Below, in pieces: positions 43,201 through 55,868 of a DNA stretch of 64,000 bases (position 1 is the stretch's first letter; each line of letters opens with the position of its first letter). This DNA comes from Symsagittifera roscoffensis. Lineage: Eukaryota; Xenacoelomorpha; Acoela; Convolutidae. The notes under the pieces were generated by a model, which was not told the origin of the DNA, ran no database searches, and saw only the letters and a list, made by a program, of their open reading frames with translations. The stretch covers positions 11,504,539 through 11,568,538 of the forward strand of contig NC_087070.1 of assembly GCF_963678635.1 (NCBI RefSeq), written 5' to 3'. Made by a program: the position numbers and the translations under genes.

Positions 43201-46200
43201 GACAACTGTCCCCCCTTAGTGAGTGGCCAGATCGTGGACTTGTGTGAGGTGAGGGTGGATGAGTCATTCCGCTCCTCCCACCGCTTCCTCGCCCACCTCC
43301 CATTGGCTACTGTTGTCACTTTTGCAGAATTGGATCTCAGACCCCCAGTGGTGTCGAGACTCACTCTGAAACACTTCGCAGGTTGGCAATTGAACGCCAT
43401 GCTGCTACAACCGTTGCTAAAAATCTCGTTTGACGGCTTCGTATTACAGTATTACAAAAAATTTTTCGAACAAAGCTTGATTGCTATGATATGACGTGAT
43501 GTTTGTATATGACAAAAAAAACAGTATCGTTACCATGCCGAAATGATTTATTTTTTTCTATTTGATAAAATTTAATAATTGCTAATTCAGCCGTGGAAAG
43601 GTTGATAAGGCTATGAAAATCTTAACAAGGTTGGCCATCTCGAGGTGTTAGGGTTCTATGCCGCAATAGGAATGTTCGCATTTCGAGATACAATTTGCTT
43701 GTAATGATTCGCTCAAATTCTACTTTCAGAGGAAATTCGACTGCGAAAGGAGGAAAAGGACCGGAAGAGAAAAGAGGAGCGAAAGCGGGAGAGGAAAATC
43801 AACCGGGAGATGGAGCGGAAGATGTATCCTGGATATTCACAGACCAGCTACGAGCCAGAAGATGAAGATGAGTTCAACATGCTGGAACAACTGAAGGCGA
43901 TCGAGGAGAATTTTCCATCCGTGTCTGGATCTTCAGGAGGGGGAGTTGTGGCAGAGGGGAGTAATCAGAGCGTGAATAATGAAAGGGGATCACCTAAGGC
44001 TGCAGAAGAGAGGAATAAGGAAAATAAACCAAGTTAGTTTAGGTTTTATAAGTTGAAGATAAATTTGGATCCTAGTAAGTTTTTCTCAACACTCTGAAAA
44101 TGAGTGTTTGCTGCAATTCATTGCTGCCTTCAGGAGACGCAGTCTATGTATTTTTTAGTTCTGTTTTTTAGAGTCGATGGACGTCGCCGTGATTTTTTTT
44201 CAGGAAGACTTAAAGTTTGCTCACGCTCAAATATGATTTTTCGCTTTTTGACTTTTGTTTTTAGTTATTTTCCTTCGCTAAAAGGAAGGCAAACTTCACA
44301 ATCGAACTGCAAAAAAAGGTAAAGGTCAGGAAAAACTTGATCAATTTCTGCAAAAAAAGGTAAAGGTCAGGAAAAACTTGATCAATTTCTATTTTCGAAA
44401 ATGGAATTTAATTATCAGATTTCCCATTGGAATAAAAAAAAATTTGCCTATTTATCCAGTTTTCTCAAATTGGGCTAGTTTTATCAAAAATAAAAATCAA
44501 TCATAAATTAATCTAGAAATTCAAAGAGCCTTAAGCCACTCATTTTATCTCTGGATTTATAAAGTTGCGGGTTTTTCAAAAAAAAAACAGTCAGTTTTTT
44601 AAAATTATTTCCTTGCGCTCATTGACATTTTTCCAACTGTCTGTTTGGTTATGTTCGATAAATATATAATCTTCTGAATCTAATTTTAATCGCAGGAACT
44701 TCAGTTAGCGATGTGTGGGATAGCGGTGAAGCCATAGGTAGTAGTGACCTGAACAGCTCGTCCATAGGAACCACTTTCCCAGGAGCTCAGTTCACCTCAT
44801 TTGCAGACATGCTTCTATGTGCAAGTCCACCCAGTCAGTCAGCGTGGCCTGTAGCTAAACGTAGTAGCGGTGCTGGACTGACTCCAAGGGCAGTTAGTGA
44901 AGTGCAAAGTAGACAGGGTTCGTGTAAAATGACATACGCTCAGGTGAGGAAAAGTCACGTGTATGATTCGATCATTGTGTGATTAGTGCGTCAAGGATCA
45001 CATTGCGTGGACGACAGTTCGCTGACAAATTTTTGATTTGAGTCGGTTCGAAGGTTTAGTGAAGCTAGAAAAAAGTAATAATAAGTACCTCCTTTTTGCC
45101 TTAAGCACCTAAATGTGTTATGTTAACTAATGTAAGCGCATATGTTTTGATTAGTGTTTGTTTTTCACATTTTGAATTAGTTCTAGAATGTTCGTTTAAG
45201 CGAATGGAGGCGATGGAGAAGGAAGAGGAGAAGCATGGAGAGTCACAGCAGCTGCTGTTCGCTTTCGATCACGTGGACTCCTCATCTTTGTCTGTTGCTG
45301 ATCACGTGGTGGGTGGAGTAGAGCACCTTCTAGCCCCTCCGTCCCACAATGACGCTTTCAGTATGGCCTTCCAACAAGCACTCTTCAAACAAGGCAAGAG
45401 CACTGTTTTTATTAAAAATCCGCAAATATTGGCTGTCTATGCACGCATGCACATATCTTGAAATATAAACTCAGTTTTAAAGAGGAGAGCTATAATTTTG
45501 TGAATAGATTAAGAGAGCTGAAAAGAGCTAATAATTAAACCTATCGTCAAATTGAGCAAATCAACAAATCGCATTTTTTGTCTTTTGTCTAATTAACATT
45601 TGTTTAAGCATGTAGAGGTAAATTAATTCAAAACACCCGATTAGAATAAAATATTTGAATTCGGTTTGATGACAATAACGGGTGTTGTTATGTTATAAAC
45701 AAGGATAAATGGTTGTTGTGCTTTTAGCACAGAAGGTTCCGGGCACAATTTAAGAGTGAAGAAACTCACAAAGAAATTTTTTTTAAAGTGAAGTTTTTTT
45801 AAATAACTTCATTTTTGAAAAAATTTCTTTTCCTTAGAATAAGCAGAATGAGAGTATATATTAGATATAAATAATGTATATTTTGAGTGGTAATCAAATC
45901 TGATCATATCATTTGTAAGTCTAGTGTTCCCTTTAGTCTGAAAAAAGCAAAATTTTTGACCAATTATTCTCAACACACAGCATTTTGAATTTTTTATTGG
46001 AATCCGAATTGCGACGATTATGCATCGTTCCTTCCCGTCAGTTAAGTAAAGCAACAAATAGTTTCCAAGTAGTGTTACATTAACTTCACTTGGAAACTAA
46101 GGTACGTAATGTTATATTCGAGGATGTGTCAGTTTAAAAATGACGAAAAATTGTCTGTCAAGTTTTGACGCAAATTTCGTTTTAGCTGGCAAAGAGAAAG

Positions 46201-46253
46201 GAAAGAAAAAGAAGAAAGGAAACAACAGCTTCAGCCATCTGAACCAATCCTAA
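37231..46253 (+). CDS. RNF10: RNF10 orthologue, RING finger E3 ubiquitin ligase, 11 exons
   Basis: Exons: 37,231-37,387; 37,482-37,848; 38,315-38,511; 41,518-41,736; 41,966-42,165; 42,389-42,700; 43,186-43,381; 43,730-44,032; 44,696-44,943; 45,201-45,393; 46,186-46,253. The sum is 2,460 bases, 819 residues plus stop (human about 811), with every phase consistent. Landmarks: KTNLSHLLNFKF; the C3HC4 RING at about 211-256 (CAICLE, KCGHVYCYAC, KCPICF) split by the 3-kb intron 3; KYLFYQSEDGQMIF; EYGSLDNCP; a basic helical stretch after exon 7; FTSFADMLL; a Lys-rich end (GKEKGKKKKKG). RNF10 family members are ubiquitin ligases; in mammals RNF10 acts on 40S ribosomal proteins during ribosome quality control and is linked to MEOX2. 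All introns are GT-AG except intron 10, which begins GC. The Ser-rich exon 1 start is the least certain part. Confidence 0.93.
38660..38830 (+). mobile_element. tRNA-derived SINE, copy 1
   Basis: Starts with a tRNA-like head: A box TGGTCTAGAGG (38,675-38,685) and perfect B box GGTTCGAATCC (38,717-38,727). The anticodon stem does not pair well, so it is not a working tRNA. A non-tRNA body follows (CAGTATGTATGAAAT ... AGTTAGTTTGTCTGCTTA) that is shared with the copy at 50,660. Confidence 0.7.
39640..39850 (+). repeat. Dispersed repeat with a duplicated CTGCTCCATAGAC unit
   Basis: Contains two head-to-tail copies of about 75 bases (CATGTTCTTGCTGCTCCATAGAC ... CAGTCGGAACATTCAGGGCT). The second and its start (ATGGCGTGTGTGGTGATG) match 14,640-14,810. 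Related text in reverse orientation lies within the 60.8-62.4 kb array. Confidence 0.65.
44309..44390 (+). repeat. Exact 41-bp tandem duplication in RNF10 intron 8
   Basis: GCAAAAAAAGGTAAAGGTCA-starting unit at 44,309-44,349 is repeated without change at 44,350-44,390, which points to a recent slip. The surrounding intron is a degenerate copy of the intergenic repeat family. Confidence 0.85.
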
Positions 46254-46999
46254 AACTGATCGCAACTATCTAACATACGCAAGACTCGTGATTAATTACT
46301 TAAGTTAACTTGCTCACTCAACCATTATCATGACTTACTTCACCTCCTTAGAACCAATTTTCCCCTTTAAAAACTTGGTCCTTGTCTAACCTTCTTGGCT
46401 AATTGGGAATTTGAAATTGAATCGTGTAGTTAAATTTGACACAAAAAGCATTGCATTATTTTATTTTTTGACAATTTTATGGGAGGGGAATAAAAAAAGA
46501 GATGTTTTTCTGGATTAATCGGAACCTTGGCCCCCTAAATATCTTTGTTTTAAAACATTATGCGCGGGACTTTAAACTGTGACTCCAAACCTTAGATATT
46601 CCTTAATAGAATTGTAGCGTGAATTTATTTGCTTGTATTTTCCCATTTCTGTTAACTTCATTACTGGATTATAAAATTATCACATGAGATCTTTTGAAGT
46701 CTTAGTGGACAGTAAGGATTCACAATTAACAGCTCACTTTTTAGCAACACCAGGCTTCCTAAAAATCCGTTTTGATTCGAGCGAAAAGTATTTTTTCGTG
46801 TCGCTTTTTTGTTCTTTCAGGAAATCTAACTTTGTTCACGCTCGGATTTGCTTTTTCGATCTTTGACTTCTGAATTCTTTCATGTTCTGCCGACTTTCCC
46901 AGAAATTGACGGAATGTTTGTGCTCACTGTATTTTTTCATTAAAATTTCAACCTTTTGATTAGCTGCGCAAAACGCGATTTTAAAATGGTAATCTGAAA
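46254..46999. other. RNF10 3' UTR and intergenic DNA
   Basis: Follows the RNF10 stop. No further gene seen. A polyadenylation signal is not obvious near the stop, so the 3' end is left open. Confidence 0.4.
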
Positions 47000-49900
47000 G
47001 CTAGTTAAACCTGTTTGGCTTTTGTCTGGACTATTTCCTACGCGTTTTGAAGAACTCGTCTTCGATAAATAAAGCGACAGCGCGAATTTTAACTTCCTAT
47101 TTCATTTAAGTCTTAGGTAGCAAAATAATTTGACACCAGGTAAAAGTCAAATGGATCATTCAGGGTTTTGCCTTGATTTGGACGGTCTTCTGTCTGTACA
47201 TCACCAGACGCAAAACAGGCTTTGCTAAAAAGTAGACAATTTAGCCTCTCGAACTATGAAACTTCAAATGCAGCAAAAAAAATGGAATTGAACTTTAGTT
47301 TTGAAATCGAGTTTGAGCTTTTAAATTTCCAGACAATATAAAACTAATTGTTAATTCTTTTTCTCAGAAATTGTTTTAGAAACAAGAAGTTTTTCTCAGA
47401 AACAAGAAAATTTTTAGAGTCAGTGAACAAAATTGTGGTGCTAATGATTTTTTGAACTTTTTTCAATAGAAAAATCTCCAGGCTCACATTCAATTTTTCG
47501 AGGTTCGACTATTTTTTTCAGTTCGGTACTTTTTCTTTCTTAAAGGGTAAAGCAAATTCCACTATTAAATTTCAAAAGTGTAGAGGTCGCGACAAAGTGA
47601 TTGACCTTTAGTTAGGTTGAAAGCAATTGAATTTTAAGATTTCCCAGCAAAAATAAATTAACCTAATAATCGAAAAAAGTTTCAATCAAAAATTTCCAGA
47701 TTTCAAAAAAGTTCGAAAATCTAGAAAATTGATGATTGACACTTTTTTTCGAAAATCCTGAAATTTATGATTGAGGGAGTTATAAGGGCATCTGTTTTTT
47801 ACTTCTAGTAAGTCATTTTCTTTGTTTACTTGCGTCCATTGACTTTTTTCAACTATCTGTGTCTGATAAGTAACTAGAGGTTTTTTCATGTTAAACACTT
47901 TTCTGACTATTTTACCCGCGGATTTTTTTTGCGATATTTTGGTGCTCTAAATGTTTCATGTTTGTTTCATGTTTGTTCAATGTTTCATGAGGCTAAACAA
48001 TATACATCACCACACGCAAAATAGGCTTTGCTAAAAAATAGACAATTTAGCCTCTCGAGCTATAAAACTTCAAATGCAGCAAAAAAATGGAATTGACATT
48101 TAGTTATGACATCGAGTTTGAGCTTTTAAATTTCCAAACAATATAAAACTAATTGTTAATTCTTTTTCTCAGAAATTGTTTTAGAAACAAGAAGATTTTC
48201 TCAGAAACAAGAAGATTTTTAGAGTCAATGAACTCAGTTGTGGTGCTGATGATTTTTGTATTTTTTCAGGAGAAAAATCTCTAGGCTCATATTCAATTTT
48301 TCGAGGTTCGACTATTTTTTTCAGTTCGGTTCTTTTTCTTTCTTAAAGGGTGAAGCAAATTCCACTATTAAATTTCAAAAGTGTAGAGGTCGCCTCAAAG
48401 TGATTGACTTCTAGTTAGGGTGAAAACAATTGAATTTTAAGATTTCCCAGCAAAATTAAATTAACCTAATGATCGAAAAAAGTTTCAATCATAAATTTCC
48501 AGATTTCAAAAAAAGTTCGAAAATCTAGAAAGTTGATGATTGACACTTTTTTTGAACTATGAAACTTCAAATGCAGCAAAAAATGGAATTGAATTTTAGT
48601 TTTGACATCGAGTTCGAATTTTTAAATTTCCAAACAATATAAAACTAATTGTTAATTCTTTTTCACAGAAATTGTTTTAGAAACAAGAAGATTTTCTCAG
48701 AAACGAGAAAATTTTTAGAGTCAGTGAACAAAGTTGTGATTCTGATGGTTTTTTGTATTTTTTCAGGAGAAAAATCTCCAGGCTCACATTCAATTTTTTG
48801 AGGTTCGACTATTTTTTTCAGTTCGGTTTTTTTTTCTTTCTTAAAGGGTCAAGCAAATTCCACTATTAAATTTCAAAATGTAGAGGTAGCGACAAAGCAA
48901 TTGAATTTTAAGATTTACCAGCGAAAATAAATTAATTTAATGATCGAAAAACGTTTTAATCATAAATTTCCAGATTTCAAAAAAGTTCGAAAATCTAGAA
49001 AATTGATGATTGACACTTTTTTCAAAAATCCTGAAATTTATGATTGAGGGCGCTTTAAGGGCATCTGTTTTTTCTTTCTAGTAAATCATTTTCTTTGTTT
49101 ACTTGCGTCCATTGACTTTTTTCAACTATCTGTGTCTGATAATTAACTAGAGGTTATTTCATATTAACAACTTTTCTGACAATTTTACCTGCGGATTTTG
49201 TTGGCGATGTTTTGGTGCTCTAAAAGTTTCATGTTTGGCTTTTGTCTGGACTATTTCCTACGCGTTTTGAAGAACTCGTCTCCGATAAATAAAGCGACAG
49301 CGCGAATTTTAACTTCCTATTTCATTAAAGTCTTAGGTGGCAAAATAATTTGACTCCAGGTAAACGTCAAAGGGATCATTCAGGGTTTTGCCTTGTTTTG
49401 GGCGGTCTTTTTTCTGTACATCACCACACGCAAAATAGGCTTTGCTAAAAAATAGACAATTTAGCCTCTCGAGCTATAAAACTTCAAATGCAGCAAAAAA
49501 ATGGAATTGACATTTAGTTATGACATCGAGTTTGAGCTTTTAAATTTCCAAACAATATAAAACTAATTGTTAATTCTTTTTCTCAGAAATTGTTTTAGAA
49601 ACAAGAAGATTTTCTCAGAAACAAGAAGATTTTTAGAGTCAATGAACTCAGTTGAGGTGCTGATGATTTTTGTATTTTTTCAGGAGAAAAATCTCTAGGC
49701 TCATATTCAATTTTTCGAGGTTCGACTATTTTTTTCAGTTCGGTTCTTTTTCTTTCTTAAAGGGTGAAGCAAATTCCACTATTAAATTTCAAAAGTGTAG
49801 AGGTCGCGACAAAGTGATTGACTTCTAGTTAGGGTGAAAGCAATTGAATTTTAAGATTTTCCAGCAAAATTAAATTAACCTAATGATCGAAAAAAGTTTC

Positions 49901-50620
49901 AATCATAAATTTCCAGATTTCAAAAAAAGTTCGAAAATCTAGAAAGTTGATGATTGACATTTTTTTTGAACTATGAAACTTCAAATGCAGCAAAAAAATG
50001 GAATTGAATTTTAGTTTTGACATCGAGTTCGAATTTTTAAATTTCCAAACAATATAAAATTAATTGTTATTTCTTTTTCACAGAAATTGTTTTAGAAACA
50101 AGAAGATTTTCTCAGAAACAAGAAAATTTTTAGAGTCAGTGAACAAAGTTGTGATTCTGATGGTTTTTTGTATTTTTTCAGGAGAAAAATCTCCAGGCTC
50201 ACATTCAATTTTTTGAGGTTCGACTATTTTTTTCAGTTCGGTTTTTTTTTCTTTCTTAAAGGGTCAAGCAAATTCCACTATTAAATTTCAAAATGTAGAG
50301 GTAGCGACAAAGCAATTGAATTTTAAGATTTACCAGCGAAAATAAATTAACTTAATGATCGCAAAACGTTTTAATCATAAATTTCCAGATTTCAAAAAAG
50401 TTCGAAAATCTAGAAAATTGATGATTGACACTTTTTTCAAAATTCCTGAAATTTATGATTGAGGGCGCTTTAAGGGCATCTGTTTTTTCTTTCTAGTAAG
50501 TCATTTTCTTTGTTTACTTGCGTTCATTGACTTTTTTCAACTATCTGTGTCTGATAAGTAACTACAGGTTTTTTCATGTTAACAACTTTTCTGACAAACC
50601 TGTACGAAATTGAAGTTACT
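47000..50620. repeat. Higher-order tandem repeat array
   Basis: The string CTTCAAATGCAGCAAAAAA recurs near 47,264, 48,068, 48,565, 49,484 and 49,979, alternating long (about 800-920) and short (about 500) spacings. A segment of about 1.4 kb from 48,017 repeats from 49,431. A segment starting GTTTGGCTTTTGTCTGGAC at 47,010 returns at 49,230. Copies are 90-98% alike by eye. No coding frame survives in any copy. Confidence 0.8.
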
Positions 50621-50659
50621 TTGCTAGTGAACCGTAGCATTTACGAGGCTAAATTACGA

Positions 50660-50815
50660 GACTGCTTCCTACATGGTCTAGAGGTAACGCGGTTGCTTTT
50701 GCATACTAAAGTCTGTGATTCTGGTCCCGGTCGGAACTCTTTTTTTCAGTATGTACGAAATCTAAAAAAATTTCCGGGAAAAGTTAGTGTCGGTCTGTCG
50801 GCTTAATTTTCATTT
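50660..50815 (+). mobile_element. tRNA-derived SINE, copy 2
   Basis: Head with A box TGGTCTAGAGG (50,674-50,684) and a decayed B box (GATTCTGGTCC). The body CAGTATGTACGAAAT ... AGTTAGTGTCGGTCTGTCGGCTTA parallels copy 1 at 38,660. It is clearly older or more mutated. Confidence 0.65.
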
Positions 50816-51650
50816 TTCCCTGATTTTTTTTTGCTTATAGGTATTACTCGGCTCATCAATATGTCTTTGATTTATACTTCAGAGACTTAGTTGCCTTTCT
50901 ATTGCTTCAAAAGCAAAAAATGAGTGAGATGTTTTGAAAACCTCAGGTAGTTTCTGCTGCAAGATTTCAAAGTTATATAATTTATTTACTCAAATCTTTC
51001 TATTGGAACAATTTCATAAGATTTTTTTGTTGTTGGCTCAATTTCCCACTCGGTAAATAATAACAGCCTGTTTATTGCTGTTGGTTGTGTCTTTTGAATG
51101 ATTTTATGCAAGCATTATCAAACTGGAATATAGACATTGATTCTAGGTGACACCTAGCTTAACAAAAACAGTTGAATCATTTCTGTAGCAACCAAACATG
51201 TTCAATTTCTTGATTCGAATTTAACTTGATTCAAATTTAACTACTGGCCGAGTGCTAGTTACTACAGGATAGTTTCAAGGGGGATATTAAACTTTTGAAA
51301 GTTTCTTGTTTGGTAAGTTTTGGTTCGGCTCAACTGGTTTCAGCTCAAAGATTGTCGGCCTTGTTTCCGTCCAGTTGCTTATTTGAGTTTCAAATGTCTT
51401 GCTTGGCATGTTTGCCTGGAAATTTTTTTGTTAAAAACAGGTATCATGAAAGTATAAGGGTTTTTTTATTTTTTTGACAGGCTTTGGAAAATTTTAATAA
51501 CTTTTGCTGAAAAAAAAAAACAATTTTTCCCAAAAAACCTTTCTACTGAATTTAAAAAGAAAAGTATACATAGAAAGGCCACCTAAATTTTTGTGAGCCT
51601 GCACACTGTCCTTGTCTCTTTTTCCTTTTCCATTGGTCTTTAGCCTTTGA
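50816..51650. other. AT-rich intergenic DNA
   Basis: No gene, RNA or clear repeat recognised. Confidence 0.4.
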
Positions 51651-52700
51651 AAACATCTGCGGGGGAATATTTGACCGATAATTTCTTTCGTTTTCTCAAA
51701 AAGTAACCTGCCAAATCTGATTTTTAGGTTTCAATGATAAGAACAGAAGCGAAAAGCGCCCCTCAGTAAGCCGTTATAATCCAACTTTTTTTCGCAGAAA
51801 AATATGGCCCTCTGAATAGTCAAGTGTTTGATTTTCGACCGTTTTTAATTATTTTTCAAATTTTTCTCAAAAACTAACCTCCCAAATCTGAGGTTGTGGT
51901 TTCAATGGAGGTAACGGGTAGCGGGCAACTCCCTTGAATTAGCCATGGCATTCGCAACATTTTACACAAAAAAGTTCTCGTCCTCGGAGAAGTCAACTTT
52001 ATGATAGTTTGAGCATTTTTTTCAAAAATTGTTGAACTTAACCAAAAAATACCATTCTATATCTGAAATTTTGGTTTCAATCCAAAAAATGGGTTGTGCA
52101 AAGCTCCATTGCTTCCAAATTTTTTATACAAATCAAATTATGGCTCTCGGAAAAGTCGAAATTTGGAACTGTTGACCGTTTTTTGAAACTTTGACTCGCC
52201 TCGAGAACTACCCGGTAAAACCTAGGTTTTTGGGTTTAATCGAAATTACAGATTGAATGAGTCTTTTCAAAACAAAAAATAGGATTCTCGGAATTGTCAA
52301 ATTTCTAATTTGTTGACTTTTTTTTGGTCGTTTCTAGATAAGTATCCTGCCAAAACTGATATCATATGTTTAATCGACCCAGCAGGTTGTTGAAAGCTCA
52401 ACTTTTTAATTTGCTACGCCCAGTTGCTAGAAAAAAATTGTGGCCTTTAAGCGGTAAAAGTTTTGAAAATTGGACCGTTTCTTGGAAGTTTTTTACTCGA
52501 CTCGAAAGTAACTTTCCAATTCTCAGGTTGGGTTTCTGAATCGAAAAATACGGTTTTGAAAACCTACTTTACCTGCTTCGAAAAATATTACCTGTGATTA
52601 GCATGATTAGCAGAAAAAAGTTACTGATTTTTAAATTTTGATCATTATTATAGAAAGTTTTTGATTTTTTTTTATGATTCCTTAAAATCCGAGATAAAAT
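51650..52700. repeat. Strongly diverged tandem repeat, unit about 180 bp
   Basis: Phrases recur in the same order about six times: TTTCTCAAAAActAACCTcCCAAATCTGA, then GGTTTCAAT, then TATGGCcCTCgGAAaAGTC, then GACCGTTTTT. Starts lie near 51,690, 51,870, 52,040, 52,190, 52,330 and 52,490. Identity between units is low (perhaps 60-70%), so the array is old. Confidence 0.6.
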
Positions 52701-55700
52701 TTTTCATTGAAAGGAGCGGTTGTGTGAATTTTTCCCGAAGAAGCGGCTACTCCTTACTTTTTTAAGAGAAAGAATAGGTTTTTGGAAAATTTTCAAAATC
52801 TCAAAATTGTTCACTCTTCTCACTTTAGTTGAGATACAACTAAGTTTTTAGGCATAGTCTAACTTTTGAAATTAGGCATTTCGTCCCTCATCAGTATAAC
52901 AAACTCAAAAAAAATAAATATTTACCTCCAGTTTTAGCTGAGCCCTAAATTTCCTTCATCGAGACATACGAAAAGTTTGTTTCACCTATATTTTTGTTTT
53001 ATACTTTCGTCAACGAACAGGCACTTTTTGAGCATATTTTAGTTTTAAATGGCCGCTCTATTCAATTTTTTTTTGTAAATATACCAGTTCCGGTTTCAGT
53101 GTGTCATTTTTTCAGTTTTCATTTCGACTCGTTGAACGTAGTTGAATTTTGTTTATTTTTTTTCAAAATTCAGTTCATTTCCATCGTTAAAAGGAAGGCA
53201 AACTCATCTTTTGATCAGTGAAATTGTAAAAGGCCCAAAAAACGTGATCGACTTCTAGTTTGGAAAGTGAATTTTAAGGTTTAAATTCCCAGCGGAATGA
53301 AAAACTTACCTATTTATCCAGTTTTCTCAAATTGGAAGTTTTGTAAGTTTTGTTTCGATGCTTATTTATCGTTCATTTGTTTTGTGTCTTGGCATTTTTG
53401 TGAGTAGAGTTCAAGACACAACCAAACCAAGTGCAGAAAATATTGTGGCTGGATTGGTTGTTTATAATTCATTTGCTCTGTTGTTTTGGCAATTCAAGAG
53501 AATAAAAAAACAGCGAGACTAAAAAATTGAGAAATTTGTTACTTCTTCGAAGTTTGAAAGCTTTGAAAATCAATCTATTCTTTTATTATTTACTTGAGTT
53601 CGTTGAATCGTTATAATGGCTTTATTTTTTGAAAGATCAAATAACTAACTCTTGAGGGTTTCCAAACAAAAATCGGAGTGATGATCATTTGTCAAAAGAT
53701 CCTAGTTGAGTATTAGTTTATGTTGTGCATGTCTGCTTTTTTATTGCCCGTTCTATTCGAAATTTGCTTTTTTTGTTGGCTTTAATTTACCATGTTGCGT
53801 CGTTTAATGAGCGAAAAAACTTTTGTGTGTGCGTGTGTGTGTGTTTTGAGGAGAAACGTGACTTAAAAATTTCCGACAATTTTTCCGACAAAGAGTCTTG
53901 ACAATTTTCAGCTTAAAGTGCTTCTGCTCAAAATTTTCTTGCTTTGTTACAGCTTTGCAAATTTTATTCCAATGTTTCTTTCAAACTCTATGGTCTTAGC
54001 ACGTTTGTTCAAAATTACCTTTAGTCATTTTAGTTGATCAAGTTTTTTCCTTATTTTCGAATTTTTAAAGAAAGTTTTTCGACTTAGTGGCTTTCTTGTA
54101 TTGTATTGCACGTGAAGCAAGTTTCCGCTTTGCGTCTGTCTTTACAATGGAAACGGTTTTTCTTTGTCTGTAAGTAGAAATTTTAAAGAAACACAAAACA
54201 AGGTATTAGATATTAATTTTTGATTTTTTTTTTCGCTGGTAGAGATAACGTAGTTATATGAGTCTATAAAATTTGAGCCAAATTTGTACATTTAATTAAA
54301 TAATTACACTAAAAACTTACGTTTGTTGATCTATTTTAAGTAGCATAAGCAGTTATAAAAGAAACAACCGTTTTTTTTAAATTGCCCCCATTGCTGATTT
54401 GTTTTTATCATAGAAGCAGGTTCTATTATACTGAACTAGTACGGCGAAATGAAGCAGAAGGTTAATCAAATGCCATCTTTATCAAACAATCAGTGTTTTG
54501 AGCTACTAAATAATAGCCAGACTTTCATTATTTTCAGTTTTAAATTATTTTTGAGGCCAATTTTTCGCACTATTTTACAGATTTGTTTTTTTTTTCGAGA
54601 ATGACAAACAAAACTTAATGTTGATTAGAAAAAACGTACAAAAATGGTGATAAACTTACTTTCTCCAGAAAAATGAACCTAAAATTTTACATGAACGTTT
54701 AGAGCAAATCAGATCTTTGCGATAGTCTAGTTTCGTTGAAACTATTCTTGTCAATAAAGTAGCTTAAATTTTCAGATGGTAATGAATAATAATTGGTCGG
54801 GATAATTGCTCCTTGAAAGATCCCAATTTCATCTTAGTTTTATTAGTAGTCCCGTTGTTCTATAACAAAAGTTTTTAATTCGTTTTCTCTTTGTCTCCGC
54901 GCTGTGATTAAGTAACGCTTTAGTTTTTTCTGGCTAGTTGTTTTCAGATGAAGATTGTCTTATTTTAATTGTGAAACCATTCACAGTTCTGCGATTTAAA
55001 AAAAACTGTTTTGACTATCCAGAAACAAAGCAAAGTTTATCGAACCCATTCCAGGCAAATTTCGTCGGTTGAATTTTGTTTTTGGTAGAATTGAGTTTTT
55101 GCTTATTGATGTCAATCTCCTACGCTTGAAAATGAATAGGTGTTTTACCCTTTGACCAACTTATGGTAAAGTTGAATTGGTTGAAAATTGCCATCTTCGC
55201 CAACGTATTGGACGTCTTCGTATTCTCTTCTACATGCAAGCCTTTACGCGCAGGAGTGTATTTGGATCTACTTAACAATCCCCCCTATTGTACCTACTAA
55301 AGAATATCCACCCCTATAAATGAACACGCTTCCTACTGAAAGTTCTAATTTTGTTGCATTCGGATTGGTAGAAAAATCGACCATTTTGATCTACTTAACA
55401 ATCCCCCCTTCTTGAAAGGGGTGGAGATTGTTAAGCAAATCTGTCTATTTGATTGATTCCCTCGCATGTATATTTGCAAATCGAAGATTGAAGCTAAATA
55501 GTCGAAACTATGCATTATCAAATTCAATGCACTATGAATTTTCTCGCTTTTGAGGAACAGTTTCGAAAAAAAACCTTGAAAGTTGCGCGAATTTTTCTAC
55601 CAAAAAACATGTTAACAGTTTACGTGTTTACTTGATCTGATTTTGTAGTCTTTGGCGTTGATTTGCTCGTGAGAGAGATCATTGTTCGGATTACGAGGAT

Positions 55701-55868
55701 AGTTCACTTGTTGGTAAAATAAGCGGATGTTTAGAATCTAGCAAGCACATTGTTGAATTGTAAACAATGCGACTACGTGAACGGATATCCTTAAAAATGT
55801 TTGAGAATAGAAGACATTTCGTTGCTGAAATATTCAGATCATTAGAAAAAATTAGTTGAGCTATAGAG
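52701..55868. other. AT-rich intergenic DNA
   Basis: No gene recognised. Around 53,040-53,345 is another degenerate member of the 47-50.6 kb and RNF10-intron repeat family (CCTATTTATCCAGTTTTCTCAAATTGG). A short CCCCCCTT direct repeat with GATCTACTTAACAATC occurs at 55,265-55,282 and 55,389-55,407. Confidence 0.45.

Noticed and set aside
45120-45200. RNF10 exon 10 starting at the earlier AGs (45,181 or 45,187)
   Set aside because: Both give the wrong phase or an immediate stop; only 45,201 joins TYAQ to MEAMEKEEE in frame.
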